From positions 16,097,071-16,161,070 of the forward strand of contig CM055618.1 of assembly GCA_029379385.1 (NCBI GenBank): 64,000 nt of DNA. Direction: 5' to 3'. The notes beneath the pieces were generated by a model. It searched no databases, was not told the DNA's origin, and saw only the letters and a list, made by a program, of their open reading frames with translations. Positions within the stretch are counted from its first letter, which is position 1. Each line of letters starts with the position of its first letter. Position numbers and translations under genes: made by a program. Positions 47,699 to 60,775 of this stretch are shown piece by piece. The DNA comes from Quillaja saponaria (lineage: Eukaryota > Streptophyta > Magnoliopsida > Fabales > Quillajaceae).

Positions 47699-50600
47699 AT
47701 GGAATCCTCTTCGGCCAATCTCCTAACGACTCTCGTAATCTTCGAGAATACCATTAACCCAGGTTTCCCCACCTCTGAAATTCTACTTTTAATTTTAATG
47801 GGTGTTTTTTTTTTTTGGGGAAAAATTGAATTTTTATTTTTGGGGTTTGAGTTGCAGAGTTGATTAGGACATTGCATGTGTACCAATTGAAGGATGGAAA
47901 AGAAAAGGAAGTTGAAAGGGAGTTTTTTTTTTCACGGAGAGGCACATATGTGGAAATGGGAGCCAGCCCAATTCTTAGATTGCAGAATTTTCGTCCTCCT
48001 GAAGTTGTTGAAGGATATGTGAATGGTGTGTGGCTGTGCCTATTTGCGTTTGACATCAGTCATAAGCCTCAGCTTTCTTCCATTCCTCCATTACTATTAC
48101 CCTCGAGGTACCTCAATATTTTCTCCTTCTTAATTTAGTTAGCACTAGTAATCTCATTCTCTAAACTCTAATTTTTAGGTACCCATTTGCTTAATTAATT
48201 GATTTAACTATAGATAAAGTCATAAAACGAGAGGAGTTGTATGCTTTTCTATTTGATTCTTAGAATATGTGAAAGGTGATTCTTTGAATGATGTTAGATG
48301 TATTCAATCAATAACAAGTTTTGTGCTTATGATATGCTATTTGTGTATTGAATGTTGATTTAAGTAGCTGATGCGAACTATCAGAACTTTCAGAAGCATT
48401 TTATTCATTAGTATTGACCACAAAAAGCATCCTTTTCTAGCTGTTATGGCTCTGCTTTGTAAAGTTGAATTGGAAGGAGCTATTGAAAATGGAAAATATA
48501 TTTGAGACAAGACTTTATTTTCGCTACATTAATCCCCGTTCCAACACCAGTCAAGCAAAGGAAAGACTTGGGAACCTGAACTTGTTACCAGATCGCTGAT
48601 TGGACTGGGGAATAACTAGAGGTTCCTGGTAGTTGACCAAATCTGCTTGAAGTGACTAATATTCTCTTTAATGCCTCTAGAGTTAGTATAAGATTATTTG
48701 TGCAATACCAGAGTGTCTTAAATAAACGTCTAAGTTTTCCCCCCTCTAAATATCCATGAATAGCAATATATGCTTGCACAGGGAACTTGTAATGGACTGC
48801 TTAAGTCTCCCTGTGCAACTATTTTAACTCATTGCATGTAAATGTTGTATCAAATAATCCCATTATGTTTGGCTACTTATGTGTACAGTAAACTTTAGTA
48901 AATTGCTTCACTAGCTTGGTAATTCAGTGTTCAGATTCAATTTTCATGTGACAATGTCAATCTTATTTCCGATATGTTGTAACTGGAGACATTATGAAAA
49001 TCGAATTAGTTATGTTTTACTTAGCGTTTGACGTGTGTATTTATGTAGTTTCTGCTTGCATGTTATGTTTTTGCTTACCAATACTTAAATCGTTAAATGT
49101 GGTCTCCACAACCCCCACATATCTCTTACTACCTGAGCAAAAGCCGAGATGCAGTTCTGGATCTGGCCTCATTCTTGTTTTCTTTTGGCGTGACAACGGT
49201 ACATGCTAAATCAGCTATTAACATGTGTCTTTGAAATGCCATTTAGAACCGGAAAAAAAAAGCTAATCACATATGTCAGGAAGCTGAAATGGTTTTATGA
49301 TGGAAAGCTTTACCTTTGTGTCTCTGGTTGCTTTCTCTGCATGAACTCAAGCAATGCCTGTTCTATCAGAGGTCCTACACTTGTAGATCATGTTTCCAAG
49401 TCCTTTTGTAAAGTAACTTTTTATCACAATTACAATTGTTGTTCAGAAATACCAAGCTCAAGACAATCCCAACGTTGGCTCGTGATCTTCAAACTGTTTT
49501 TGAGTTGAGCTGTGGACCAGAAGAGAAAAATGTTCCTCAAAACTCACCATATGGAATGTGCAGAGAAGACAGCAATAGTCACCAATCAAGAAGAACAGCT
49601 GTACTTGAGAATGAACACTACGAAGAAAGTTTGCCAGGTTCAGTTTCAGTGCTCCAGTTATATTATTACACTTAAGAACTTTCCATCAACAAGATGATTG
49701 AACTGTTTTTTTGTAGTCTTACAGTTATATACTTATATAGAGCTGAGAATTAATTTGGAAAGTATTAATTTATTACATATAATGCTTTCAGTTTTTTGGT
49801 TAATATTCTGGTGATAAAACTTATCATATTCCTCCCCCACCACCAGCACCAAAGAAAAAAGAAAGTTTATTAACAATAAAGTAAAGTTCTTGATATTACA
49901 ATTGAGTTTCGTTGGCAATAGATTCTAACAGTTCCTTTGAATCATAAGTCTGAGTACTTTGTCAATGCCAATACAAGTAATTTTGCAATGACTTATAGTT
50001 GACTGCCTATTATTTCAATCAAGGAAGATGTTCCTGAGAAGAATTCTTTTTCCTTTCTTAGGAGGAAAAAGTTATAGAAATCTCATGTTTAATCTTTAGA
50101 ATTCAGGATTTTGAGGTATAATAGATAAGTGATATCTTGATGAGGTGGACAACTCTGCAGGTGTTGTAGAGAATAAGACAAAGAGGACAGCTACTGGACA
50201 TATATCAAGCATTACTTTATCAGATCTGGTCAAATATTTTGACATGCCAATTATAGAAGCATCAAGAAAATTGAAGGTTGGGCTTACTGTACTCAAGAGG
50301 AAGTGCAGAGAATTTGGTATTCCCCGTTGGCCACATAGGAAGATCAAATCCCTCGACAGTCTCATTCATGAAGTTCAGGTCCTTTCTTGATTACCTTTTT
50401 TTTTCTTTTTTTATTGTTGACATCGCTACACTTATTAATGTGCTACCTTTGTACACAATCTAAAGCAACAATATCTGCTACGGAGCACAGGAATCAGTGT
50501 GATTTTGATGTGTTAGTAGTTCATGCCCTGTGCCTATTAACCACTTGAAACTTATATCTATAGTTCAACTTAAACACAAGCTGTGCAATAGTCGGTGGTG

Positions 50601-50975
50601 ACATTCCATGTCTACATGGTTGCATGACTATGTAATACACTACACATATGAAGCATGCTGTCTGATATTACTTCAAAGATGAACACTCACACACAGAGGC
50701 ATGCATATGCACAGAGATGTAGTTCTGCAGACATGTACATTTATACACTTTAGCATTTACAGGAGGAGGCACAACACCAACAACAGGAGAACAAGGCTGC
50801 TGCCATGGCAGTGGCAAGTAGGCAAAGGATATTGGAAAGTGAGAAAGAAACTATAGAGAGGAAACCCTTTATGGAGATACAAAGTGAGACCAAGAGATTC
50901 AGGCAAGATGTCTTCAAAAGAAGGCATAGAGCTAGGGCTCATGAAAAACAAGGTTCATCAGTCTCCAGCAGCTAG
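47699..50975 (+). CDS. RKD5: RWP-RK domain transcription factor, RKD5-like, 311 aa
   Basis: Five exons: 47699-47762, 47858-48107, 49447-49637, 50161-50378 and 50763-50975; 936 nt in frame. RKD proteins are plant RWP-RK transcription factors; RKD1-4 act in egg cells and embryos, RKD5 is the least studied and has a longer N-terminus. The N-terminal region here (about 1-130) shows LLTTLVIFENTI, ELIRTLHVYQLKDGKEKEVE, VNGVWLCLFAFDI and RNTKLKTIPTLARDLQ, which match what I recall of RKD5 and not the shorter RKDs. The RWP-RK domain follows: ISSITLSDLVKYFDMPIIEA, SRKLKVGLTVLKRKCREFGI and PRWPHRKIKSLDSL, with RWPHRK at 224-229. A glutamine-rich, charged C-terminal coil completes it. ATG 47699 is the first in-frame methionine codon. 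Intron 2 is 1.34 kb and shows no exon I can justify. Confidence 0.9.
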
Positions 50976-53900
50976 TCTATATAAAGATTGTGAAATAAAC
51001 TATTTTTAACTTGTTGAGAGATCAATCTGCAAGTCATGCTTGATGCTTCTAAATTAAAACATATATATTAATGCTTTTTCTCAACCCTTGTTGATCCTCA
51101 CCAGCAGGCGTTTAAGTTGAACCTGCTAAACCATGCACCAAAATGAATTTGTCTCAATTAGATATTCATGTTTTTTTTTTTTTTTTTTGTAAACCAGGAA
51201 TTAAGTGGGTCAAACACTAAGGAATTGTTTAGTGAAGACTTTATTTCCATTTGCATGTTAGGAACCTGCTCTGTTCTCGCATGCCCTTTAGTTGATGTCA
51301 TGGTTGAGTATAAGCTTAGGATACTTAAATTATTATTTTTTCTGTTAGTCCACTACTAGCTTTTACAAAACAAATTGCGCACAAAAATAGGCCGCCACAT
51401 TGAGTTTTTTTTCTGAATATCCAGTTTCTCTTCCTATGGAAGTATTTCAGCAAGAAAAATTGCGAACTGCAGAACTGGGTAGTGAACTATGCCTCTAGGA
51501 AGCTTGTTGTAAAACACAGAATTTGTCCAAGGTACTTCATTCTACACAATTTGTTCAAATATAGGCAGTATTCTCTCTCTTTTTTTCTTTTTTCTTTTTT
51601 CTTTTTTTTTTTCTGGTAGTAAGTTAATAAACCTTAAGCTGTGTAATGTTAATGTGGGAATGGGGCTAACTTCAATTAGGATATTAAAAGTATCATAGAT
51701 ACAATTAGGAAGTTTCCCTTCAGTGGATAGCCTTTCTGGAAGAAGTTGGACCCTTTCCTAAAGTGCATTAGAAGAGTTTTTAGGCCAAACTTCTAGATTA
51801 AAACAGAAATGGTTTAAAGCTAAACTTTTTCTATGTTATTTAATCCACAACACTTATCTCATGCAAAATTCAGAGAATTGAGTGGCAATGACTTTCATGG
51901 CACTGGATATTGCGTTCTTAGTATCAAGAGCCTCGTTGGTAATTGAAAACGAGTAGATATAGTATAATATTCAGAGGTACAATGCATTTCCTTAGCAAAA
52001 AAAAAAATGGAACAATGCATGTAAAGTCAATGCAAAGCCATTTTCATTTGTTTAATATTCACCACATCTTTTTTTTACACTTTAAAATTCTCCATTTTAA
52101 CACATGTTTATGATTAAATGGCAATGGATGCAATTTTTTATTTTTCTTTTGCTAAAAGCAAAGCTGCCACTAATATAGAATTTCATGGCTTTCAGTTTCA
52201 TACTTTCATTTCTTTTGGTACATCGGAAAATATTGTTTCATACTTCCTGTACAAACCTGCCCCAAGTGTCATAAAGGAACAAAAAAAAAAAAAAAAAAAA
52301 AAAAAAAAGAAGCAAAATACTTTTCTTGTAACCAGTATTTAGCCTTAGCCAAATGCAATTTATTAGTGAAAGTTGAAATTTTTGATGGATTCATTATTCT
52401 ATTTCAGGTTTGTCCTGCTTAATGTTTTACTATCTTTCAATATTAAAAACAAAAGAATGTTAAGTTATTTGAGATTCAGAACCTAAAAAAATTGGTGCTA
52501 GATACAGTGTAATTTAATAGTTGACACATTCTGTGTGAATATGGATGCTGCGAATATAAATGCCTATTGATAGAAAAGTATAAAAGTTATAATATGTTAA
52601 TAATTGTCCCTAAAAATTAATCACACCGCAATCTTTTTAAACTTTTTTATTTTGTTAAAAAGTCCTGAAATTTTTTTTAAAATTTTTGTACTTATTTCCT
52701 CTGATGTTTTCTTTTTAGTTTTTTTTTTTTTTCCTATCTTCTTTTAGTTCTTTACCATTTTATGATCCAAAAAATTTCAAACAAATTAAAATCAATCAAA
52801 GAATTTTGGAATAAGAATTTTTTTTTTAATTCCAAATGAATAAAACTGGGTTTCAAGTTTAGATTTCAAATTAAAAATGTCAAATCCCAAGTCATGAAGG
52901 GAAGAACATACAAGATTAAATTTTTTTATGTCTAACCCATTTAAAAAATAAAATCAGAAATTAAAAAAGAACACATGTACAAGATTAAAATTAAATTAAG
53001 TTAACAAAGTCAGGTGTTGTGCACTTTCCTTCCTCATATCTAGCTTATCAATATTCTAAAAAATAAAATAATGCCTGTCAACTAGCATGAATTGATAATT
53101 AATCATCAATTGATCAATTATGATTTTTTTAAAAAACTGATTAACTAACAGAAGATGTGAAGAAAATGAAATTTCTTATTTTTGAAAAAAAAAAAAAAAA
53201 GCAAATAAAGTTTAGAGCTTAGTTGGTCTTTTTGAATATAACCTCCATCTTCAATTGTCATTCAAACTAAATTGTGATATTTTGTTCTAAAATCATATGG
53301 GCTATAGACCTATAGCGTAGATTGTGGTTAGTCCGACACAAATCATTATTTTTGCCAAAAACAAAAAACAAATTTGAAAGTGTAGACATGAACGTAGAGA
53401 GAGAGAGAGGCGAAGTTTCTAGAAAATAGGATAAAAATAAAAATTGAGAAGAGATTGGATAAATAAATCACCAAAAAAAAAAAAAACTTATTTTGATGAT
53501 TTTCCAGTCAAAAGATATCACTTTTACAATATATCATCAATTACATTTTACTCGCATGCAAGGAGCCACCAACTAGTGGAATCGCACCAAATCCTTCCCT
53601 TTAATAATTCTCTGAGATCCATGGAAGATTGGACAACCTCTGACGCAGTCGTTGACGAGTAAAAAACTCCAGCACTACTGGAAGAGCGATTGCATGACAG
53701 TGAAAAAATAACAAGAGAATATAAAAGTGGAAACCATCATTGCCTATATATATTGTGAGACTACAGACTACAGAACGAAGTCGATTCTTGGGGTCATTGG
53801 TAACTTCAAGGAAATAGAGAAGAACCCATTTGACAAAAACCAAGTAAACCAACAGAAAAACCTTATCAATAAGCAGAACAAAGGAAACGGAAACGGTAGA

Positions 53901-54028
53901 GAAAGGCAAAAAGTTCCACTTTGCTTATTCTCTACCACTTTCTTTCTCATTTGCTTCTTCTCCTACTGTTGATTACCTACTTGCACTAATTTTTGTTTGG
54001 CTAATTAAGACAGAAAGCAGAGGCTGAA
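50976..54028. other. Intergenic region between RKD5-like and kinase genes
   Basis: AT-rich with many homopolymers, including 28 consecutive A at 52281-52308. No gene recognised. The last 300 bp should contain the kinase promoter and 5' UTR, including an open frame at 53727-53972 with no family resemblance. Confidence 0.5.
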
Positions 54029-57000
54029 ATGGGTCTTTGCTGGGGTTCCCCTGCTCGTGATGAACCTCAGCCTATCACTACCAGACCTTTTAATTCAGGT
54101 GGGTACTTTTATAATTCCATCAATAATCATAATAGTACTCGTTATGGGTCACAATTCTAGTTCAAAATTTCATATGGATTTCTTCCTTGTGCTCTAATTT
54201 TTCAAAGAACCATAAGAAAGTTCTAACTTTTGCTCTTTGCTTTTGTTGTTGGGGTCTAATTTTACTAAGTTCCCATTAACGTCTTTGATTGCTTTCCTTA
54301 TAGGTACATCGAGTAATTACAGCAAGAACTTAGAATCATCTGTGGCGAGCAGCAATGCTGAGAAGAGTCAATTTTCGGAGGCAGCTAATGGAAGCGTTGG
54401 TGGGTCTTATTTTTCACCAAAAGGGCAAATTTTAGAGACGCCTAACTTGAAGGTTTTCAGTTTTGGGGATTTGAAAATTGCTACTAAGAATTTCAAATCG
54501 GATACTGTGCTTGGTGAAGGCGGGTTTGGGAAAGTTTTCAAGGGTTGGTTAGATGAGAAGACACTTGCACCAGCTAAGGCGGGGACTGGAATGATGGTGG
54601 CCATTAAGAAATTGAACCCAGAAAGTGTGCAAGGTTTTCAGGAGTGGCAGGTATATTGATTTTCAACCCTAATCCTATTGATTACATTATTTCCAAACCC
54701 AAAGTTTAAATTTGTAGTTATTGTTTATTCTTTTCTCTGCAGACAAACTGAAAAAAGAATTTATAAGTCGTTGTTACATTTTAGTCTAATTGTGAATACC
54801 GAAGTCAGACAGACAGCCTGCTGTCATTGGATTTCTTGTGCCATACACAAAGTAATACTGTGTTAAAACTGATAATTGAATGATGTTCATGTAGTTTAGT
54901 AGGAAGGTATGGGCCCACTTAAATAAAATAAGTTTCCCTAATACCAACTTCATTGTATCATTGACTAGCCATAAGTACAAAAGGGGCATTTAGTTTCTAA
55001 CCTTGTGATTATGCTATTGCTTCCAATACACAGACCTATTACAACTACAACACTCTGTGTTTCATGTCTATGTTAGCTAACTTTATTGTCTTTTAGATGA
55101 TTGCTGTATGAGAAAATGCATTTAGCTTCAGGAATTTAATAACCTATAGCTTATGTAGACATGTGGAGAGCTAAATGGCTTTCGGAATATTTATTATAAG
55201 TAGTATATTATAACCAAGCACTAGGATCACTACTAAAACTGGCATTGAATCTCGTAGACTTTGAACCCAAGCCAAGCATGTTGTTTTGGGATAGTAGCAA
55301 CGCCGAAAGTAGTAGGATGTGACTTGTGACTAACACGATAACACTTGTGTAGCAATAGCCTCCAATCCTTAACCAAATTGTTATCGACAATAATCCTTTT
55401 TTCCTCTTTTTTTTTTTTTCCTTGTTTTCTGAGTCAGAAGCAAACCATTATTTACATCACCCATGTATACAGAAATTATACTTTTCCCCTTCAATGCTGC
55501 AAGTGCAATATATACTATTGTTGTTCTTTATGAGGGAATTTGGAACTCAGTTTTTCTTTTTCTTTTTTTTCTATATTATTATTATCATTTTGCTTGTGTC
55601 TGATGCAGACAGAAAGTTGATGCATTTACGAGATCTTTTAATTTAATTCAGGGTGCGTTCTGCTGTATTCATATTAAAATCAAATGTGCTCGGTAATTGT
55701 GAATTTGAAATTGCCAGTGCCATATTGCATTTGACGCATCACTTTGCTTTAATTTTCTGCCACTTCCCCTCACCCTCTCCCTAGTAAATTTTAACCCTGC
55801 CATTGGAGATTGTAATATGTTCTCGTGTTGATTTGATTTTGCAGTCAGAAGTCAACTTTCTAGGAAGTCTTTCTCACCCAAACCTGGTCAAGCTATTGGG
55901 TTATTGTTGGGAGGATAAGGAGCTGCTCCTTGTGTATGAGTTCATGCCAAAAGGAAGCTTGGAGAATCATCTCTTTAGAAGTATGATTTAAGACAAGAAT
56001 TGATAAATGTAATTTCTTGGATGTGGGTTGAGTTTGACATTGATTTCTTTGTGTTTGCCCCTTTTCTGTGGGGTTGGTGGTGAGCAGGAAATCCTAACAT
56101 AGAACCCCTTTCTTGGGATAATCGACTTAAAATAGCTATTGGAGCAGCTAGGGGCCTGGCTTTCTTACATACATCAGACAAAAAAGTTATATACAGAGAT
56201 TTCAAGGCCTCAAATATACTTCTAGATGGGGTATGTTTTCCTCTGGTCCATCCATTCTTATATTAGTTTCAAGTAGATATTTTTATGTTAGGAAAGATGC
56301 GAACTGAAACAGAGATTGCAATATTGCTGATATAGTGGGAAGAGTAGTAACTTAATGATTTCAAACTACTCTGCTTTTGTGTTTCCTAATCAAATGGCAC
56401 TACGTGCAGTTTTATAATGGAGATTGAGGATGTTTGTAAAGACATGAAAACTTGCTATAACCATTGTGATTTTCTAGTGGTCCTGATATTCTATTTTACC
56501 CTCGAATCTGTGAAGAGTGCCAGGAATACTAGATCCTATAACTGTTGAAAGAACATTTATGTTGCAAGCACATATTTGCTTTGTAGGTTTTCTTAGTGAC
56601 AAAATCAATCAATTCTTGCTAATATGTTACTTTTATGTTTCTTGTGTGTCACGTATAGATCGTGTTGATAAGCCCCTGAGTCTCTTTGTATTTGTCTCCT
56701 ACAGAATTACAATGCAAAAATTTCAGATTTTGGCTTGGCAAAATTGGGGCCTTCTGGGGGAGACTCACATGTGACAACCAGGATCATGGGCACATATGGT
56801 TATGCTGCTCCAGAATACATTGCAACAGGTTGTGAATCGTGAATCACTTGAAAACTGCTATGTTGATAATATAACATGTAGTCTGATCTTACTAGTAGAA
56901 TTTTATTATTCAACTAACTAGTGAAAGGATCATTTCGTAATGAAGGTCCTGCAAGTTAACAATCATGCCAAGCTTGAGCATGAAAAACTCAACTCTTTTT

Positions 57001-57393
57001 TTTGTGTGGCTTAATGCCTGCTAAAATTTCTGCCATTGTCGTGACCTTTTAACAGGCCATTTGTATGTGAAGAGCGATGTGTATGGATTTGGTGTCGTGC
57101 TGCTTGAAATGCTGACAGGCTTACGAGCACTTGATACGAAGCGACCTAGTGGGCAACAGAATCTGGTTGAATGGATTAAACCATATCTCTCTCGAAAAAA
57201 AAAGTTGAAAACCATTATTGATGTGCGGATAGAGGGTCAATATTCATCCAAGGCAGCATCACAGGCAGGACAGCTTACTCTAAAATGCCTTGAACCTGAT
57301 CCTAGAAGCCGCCCTTCCATGAAAGATGTAGTGGAGTCACTGGAAAAGATTGAGGCCATTGACAAACCAAAGGGAATCCAAAACCAACTATAG
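54029..57393 (+). CDS. Receptor-like cytoplasmic kinase, subfamily VII (CST/PIX-like), 385 aa
   Basis: Six exons: 54029-54098, 54304-54650, 55845-55980, 56088-56230, 56705-56828 and 57056-57393; 1158 nt in frame. RLCK-VII kinases attach to the plasma membrane and relay signals from receptor kinases. The N-terminus MGLCWGSP offers Gly2 for myristoylation and Cys4 for palmitoylation, and there is no signal peptide or receptor domain. The kinase domain has the glycine loop GEGGFG (94-99), catalytic Lys125 (VAIKKL), Glu141 region (SEVNFLG), catalytic loop IYRDFKASN (Tyr in place of His, usual in this subfamily), DFG (240-242) and the activation segment [20 protein letters not shown]. All key residues are present, so an active kinase is expected. 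Genome position beside RKD5 points to the CAST AWAY (AT4G35600) counterpart, which in Arabidopsis restrains organ abscission. The subfamily is firm, orthology is inferred. Confidence 0.93.
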
Positions 57394-57542
57394 TCAATCT
57401 GGAGCTTCTGGCCATGGACAACAATCTAATTTCCATTCATCTCTCATTTCCTGCCATCCATAAAGGTGCTGAGATGTGAGACAAAGTATTAAAACTTAAT
57501 CAAGGGTAAGTAAATACCTTAGATTACATGTCCATAAAAAAA

Positions 57543-58982
57543 CTTCAATAGATATCATTGTTTTTTCTATTTAAGCAGTACAAATTTTGCGCACCTTTGG
57601 CTCGGTGGGAAAATGTGTTGTATTATGATAATGGAAGTTTCAATTTTTGTGAATATAGTGAAAATGTCATAGGATCATTTTTTTACTATTCAAATAGAAG
57701 AAACAATTATTTGTAATTTTTTTTTGGCTAATAGAAACATACTCTCTTAGTTGCGACTTAGAAAAGGAGATAAACCTTTAACTATTTAATTCTCGAACGA
57801 AATTAGGTTTACATGTCTAAAGATGTGATAATACTTATGATAATACCAAAAAAATAAAATAAAAATTGTACTGATTTAGAATGTCAATGAACCAAACCCA
57901 AACTTCTTAAGCCAGGGCCCAGATAGATAGCAGCTCTTCCATTTTTTCCTCACACATGCAAATGTCTTTTCTTTGCCTTACTTGTGTGGATCATAGTAAT
58001 GGCCAAGAAAAATGAAAAACAAAATAACAAATGAGGCAACAACTTTGACTGGTAATTCTACCCCATTAAAGGGTTCGCATGGATAAGGGATTTTCAAATG
58101 TAGGGATTTGATTCATACATTTCAAATCTATCAATTTGGAATTCCATAATTTCAAATTTATTGATTTCAATTTTCTTTGTTTGGATACAATGAGAGCATT
58201 TGAAATCTAATTTTTCCAAATCTAATGTTTGATAGCAAAAATTGATCACAGATTTAGATTTGAGATTTCTAATTCTTAATATTAAATTTAATTTTACTCA
58301 TATTCTAATTCTTAATTATTTAGAAATAAATAAATATAAACAAATAGCTTTCTTATTCTAAACTCTGAAAAAAAAAAAAATTAAAGATGAAAAAGACACC
58401 CTTCTCCACTAATATCATTTTTTTAATATATATATATATAATTTAATTCCTTAAAAATCTAACCCATTAATTTTTTGTTTCATTTAGTTGAGATATTTAA
58501 TCATATTAATTATTTATTTGGCTCGAATCCAAAACTGTGGTTTATAAAAAAAAACAACAAATGAGTAGGGTAATGTGTATGAAAAATAAGCCTAAATTCA
58601 AATCGATCCAAATAAAAGGAATATGTCAGTCTAAAAACAAGTTGGGTTAAAAATTTTCATATTCTACTAAAATGTATCATATCTAAAATATACATATTAT
58701 GTTAAATTGAAACGGGGTTAAAACTTAATTATTATTATGATATGTAAAAGTAAATTTGAAATAACACATTTAGAAACAAATGTTGAAATCCACTTAATTG
58801 GATCATGAATTTCTCTAGAAATTTTGCCTATATTCAAATACCTTTTAACAGCCGAACAATCATTAGAAATGACTAGCCCAAAATTCAAATCTATATGGTA
58901 ATGTATCAAAGGAAGACGAAGCGCCTCCTCGACATTGTGGTCTATGGTCTATATTTAAATACCTTTAACAATCAACCATATA
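57543..58982. repeat. Non-coding tandem segmental duplication, copy A
   Basis: Copy A of a block repeated downstream at 58983-60775. Shared landmarks in the same order: TAGATAT(C/G)ATTGTTTTTT, ACAAATTTTG, a 'gg(c/t)T(c/t)GGT(g/t)GGAAAATG' string, TTTCAATTTTTGTGAATATA, AATGTCAATGAACCAAACCC, CAGATAGATAGCAGCTC, CACACATGCAAATG and a terminal TATATTTAAATACCTTTAAC. Copy A keeps the uninterrupted target ATCATAGTAATGGCCAAGAA. No open reading frame is conserved between copies. Confidence 0.8.
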
Positions 58983-59331
58983 ATTTTTAGTAGATATGAT
59001 TGTTTTTTTTTTTTTTTTTTTCCATTTAACAGAACAAATTTTGCTGCATCTTTAGCTTGGTTGGAAAATGGTATTATGACAATGAAATTTTCAATTTTTG
59101 TGAATATAGTGTGTCATAGGATCATTTTGTTACTATTCAAGAAAAAGATACATAATTGTTTTACTTTTTCGGCTAATTGAAACATATATAGTTGTACTGA
59201 TAATGTCAATGAACCAAACCCAAACTTCTTCAGCCAGGGCCCACTGGCCCAGATAGATAGCAGCTCCTCCATTATTTCCTCACACATGCAAATGTTTTTT
59301 CTTTCCCTTACTTGTGGATCAATAGTAGTGG

Positions 59332-60338
59332 AATTTTAGACACAAGAGTCAAATTTTTAATTTTTTTAGATAACATGATAGGATGTATAATTAAATAGTT
59401 AAAATAGGGTAAGTCTAGAGACCAAATTTTAAAAATCAATTTTCTGGATCTAAATCATTAGCCCATGTCATCACTCGAGCCTATCATCTATATCATTCCT
59501 GCACAAAAGAGGCCTACTACCTGCACAAACTGAAACATGATTTTGAAAATTAGGTTTCACTCTATGTCTCAGGGATTTTGATAATTTTTAATTTTTAAAA
59601 TATGCTATTCTTAAAATTTAAAATATATGATAATTTTAAAATATGATATTTTTAAAATTTAAATTGTATGATAATTTATAAATTTATAGTGTATGAAATT
59701 TTATAAATTTAAAGTTTATGATAATTTTAAATTGTAAAATGTATGATAATTTTAAAGTATGATATTTTAAAATTTATGATAATTTTTTAATTTTAAAATG
59801 TATAATAATTTTTTTATTATAGTGTATGATATTTTTAAATTTTTTAAATTTAAAGTGTATGATAAATTTTAAATTTGAAGTGTATAATAATTTTTAAATT
59901 TATAGTGTCTGATAATTTTTAATTTTAGATTATATGATATTTTTTATATTTAGAGTTTATGATAGTTTTTTAATTTATAGTATATGATATATATATATTT
60001 TTTTATTATAGTGTATGATATATTAAAATTTTAAAATTTATAATATTTTTAAAATTTAAAAGTGTAGATAATTTTTAAATTTATATGATATTTTTTTAAT
60101 TTAAAATATATAATATTTTTTTAGTGTAGAGTGAAACCGAATTTTCAAAATCCGGTTTCAATTTGTGATGGTACAAATGGTAGGCCCAGGTAGTGACATA
60201 GTCTGGTGAGTTGGACCCAGAAACCAGATTTTCAAAATTCGATTTCTAGACTTACTCTATTTTGACTATTTAATTGTAAATTCTATTATATTATCAAAAA
60301 AAATTGAGAATTGGACCCTTATGTCCAAAATTCTCACC
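59332..60338. mobile_element. Foldback (long-TIR) non-autonomous DNA transposon, about 1.0 kb
   Basis: The two ends are imperfect inverted repeats of roughly 220-235 bp (about 59332-59566 and 60122-60338). Matching parts include AATTTTAGACACAAG against AATTTTGGACATAAG, TTAAATAGT(t/c)AAAATAG, GTAAGTCTAGA and GATTTTGAAAATT. Both ends are flanked by AGTAGTGG (59324-59331 and 60339-60346), an 8-bp target duplication; copy A has the empty site AGTAATGG. The core is AT-rich with recurring GTATGATAATTTTTAAA units. There is no transposase frame, so it is non-autonomous. Eight bases suit hAT-type; long TIRs suit Mutator-type elements with 9-bp duplications. Superfamily is open. Confidence 0.8.
59570..60120. 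repeat. AT-rich short tandem repeats inside the foldback element
   Basis: About 20-bp degenerate units built on TATGATAATTTTTAAATTT repeat through the core of the element. Variation in length suggests slippage; no coding content. Confidence 0.75.
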
Positions 60339-60775
60339 AGTAGTGGCCAAGAAAAATAAAAAAAATCAAAATAAAAAAAGTAAACAAAAATGAGGCAACC
60401 ACTTTGACTGGTAATTCTATCTCATTAAACAGTTTCGTTTGGATAAGAAATTTTGAAATATAGGAATTTGATATTCATTCATTTTAAATCTATTAATTAA
60501 AATATCATAATTTAAAATTTACTGATTTTTTTTTTTTTTTTTGGTATACAATAATCAAATGAGAGCATTAAAATTCAATCATTTAATATCTTGATAGCAA
60601 AATTTGATCAAGGAATCTTATTTATTTAAAATTATGATAAACATAAACAAATAGCTTTATTATTAAAAAAATAAAAATTAAACACAAAAATTACTCTACT
60701 CTACTAATATCATTTTTTTAGTATATATATATATATTTAGCCTATATTTAAATACCTTTAACAATCGAATAGGTG

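Larger units (their letters stand above)
58983..60775. repeat. Non-coding tandem segmental duplication, copy B (interrupted)
   Basis: Copy B carries the same landmarks as copy A but is split by a foldback element at 59332-60338; homology resumes at GGCCAAGAAAAAT, continues through GACTGGTAATTCTA, GAGAGCATT and GATAGCAAAATTTGATCA, and ends at TATATTTAAATACCTTTAAC. Without the insert, copy B is shorter than copy A, which has extra sequence at about 58380-58920. Confidence 0.8.

Noticed and set aside
48994..49508. Overlapping plus-strand ORFs in RKD5-like intron 2
   Set aside because: Direct joining of 48107 to 49447 restores the conserved SRNTKLK sequence; the ORFs add unrelated hydrophobic peptide.
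59570..60120. CRISPR-like or satellite array
   Set aside because: Units are degenerate AT-rich slippage repeats without spacers, inside a plant transposon.
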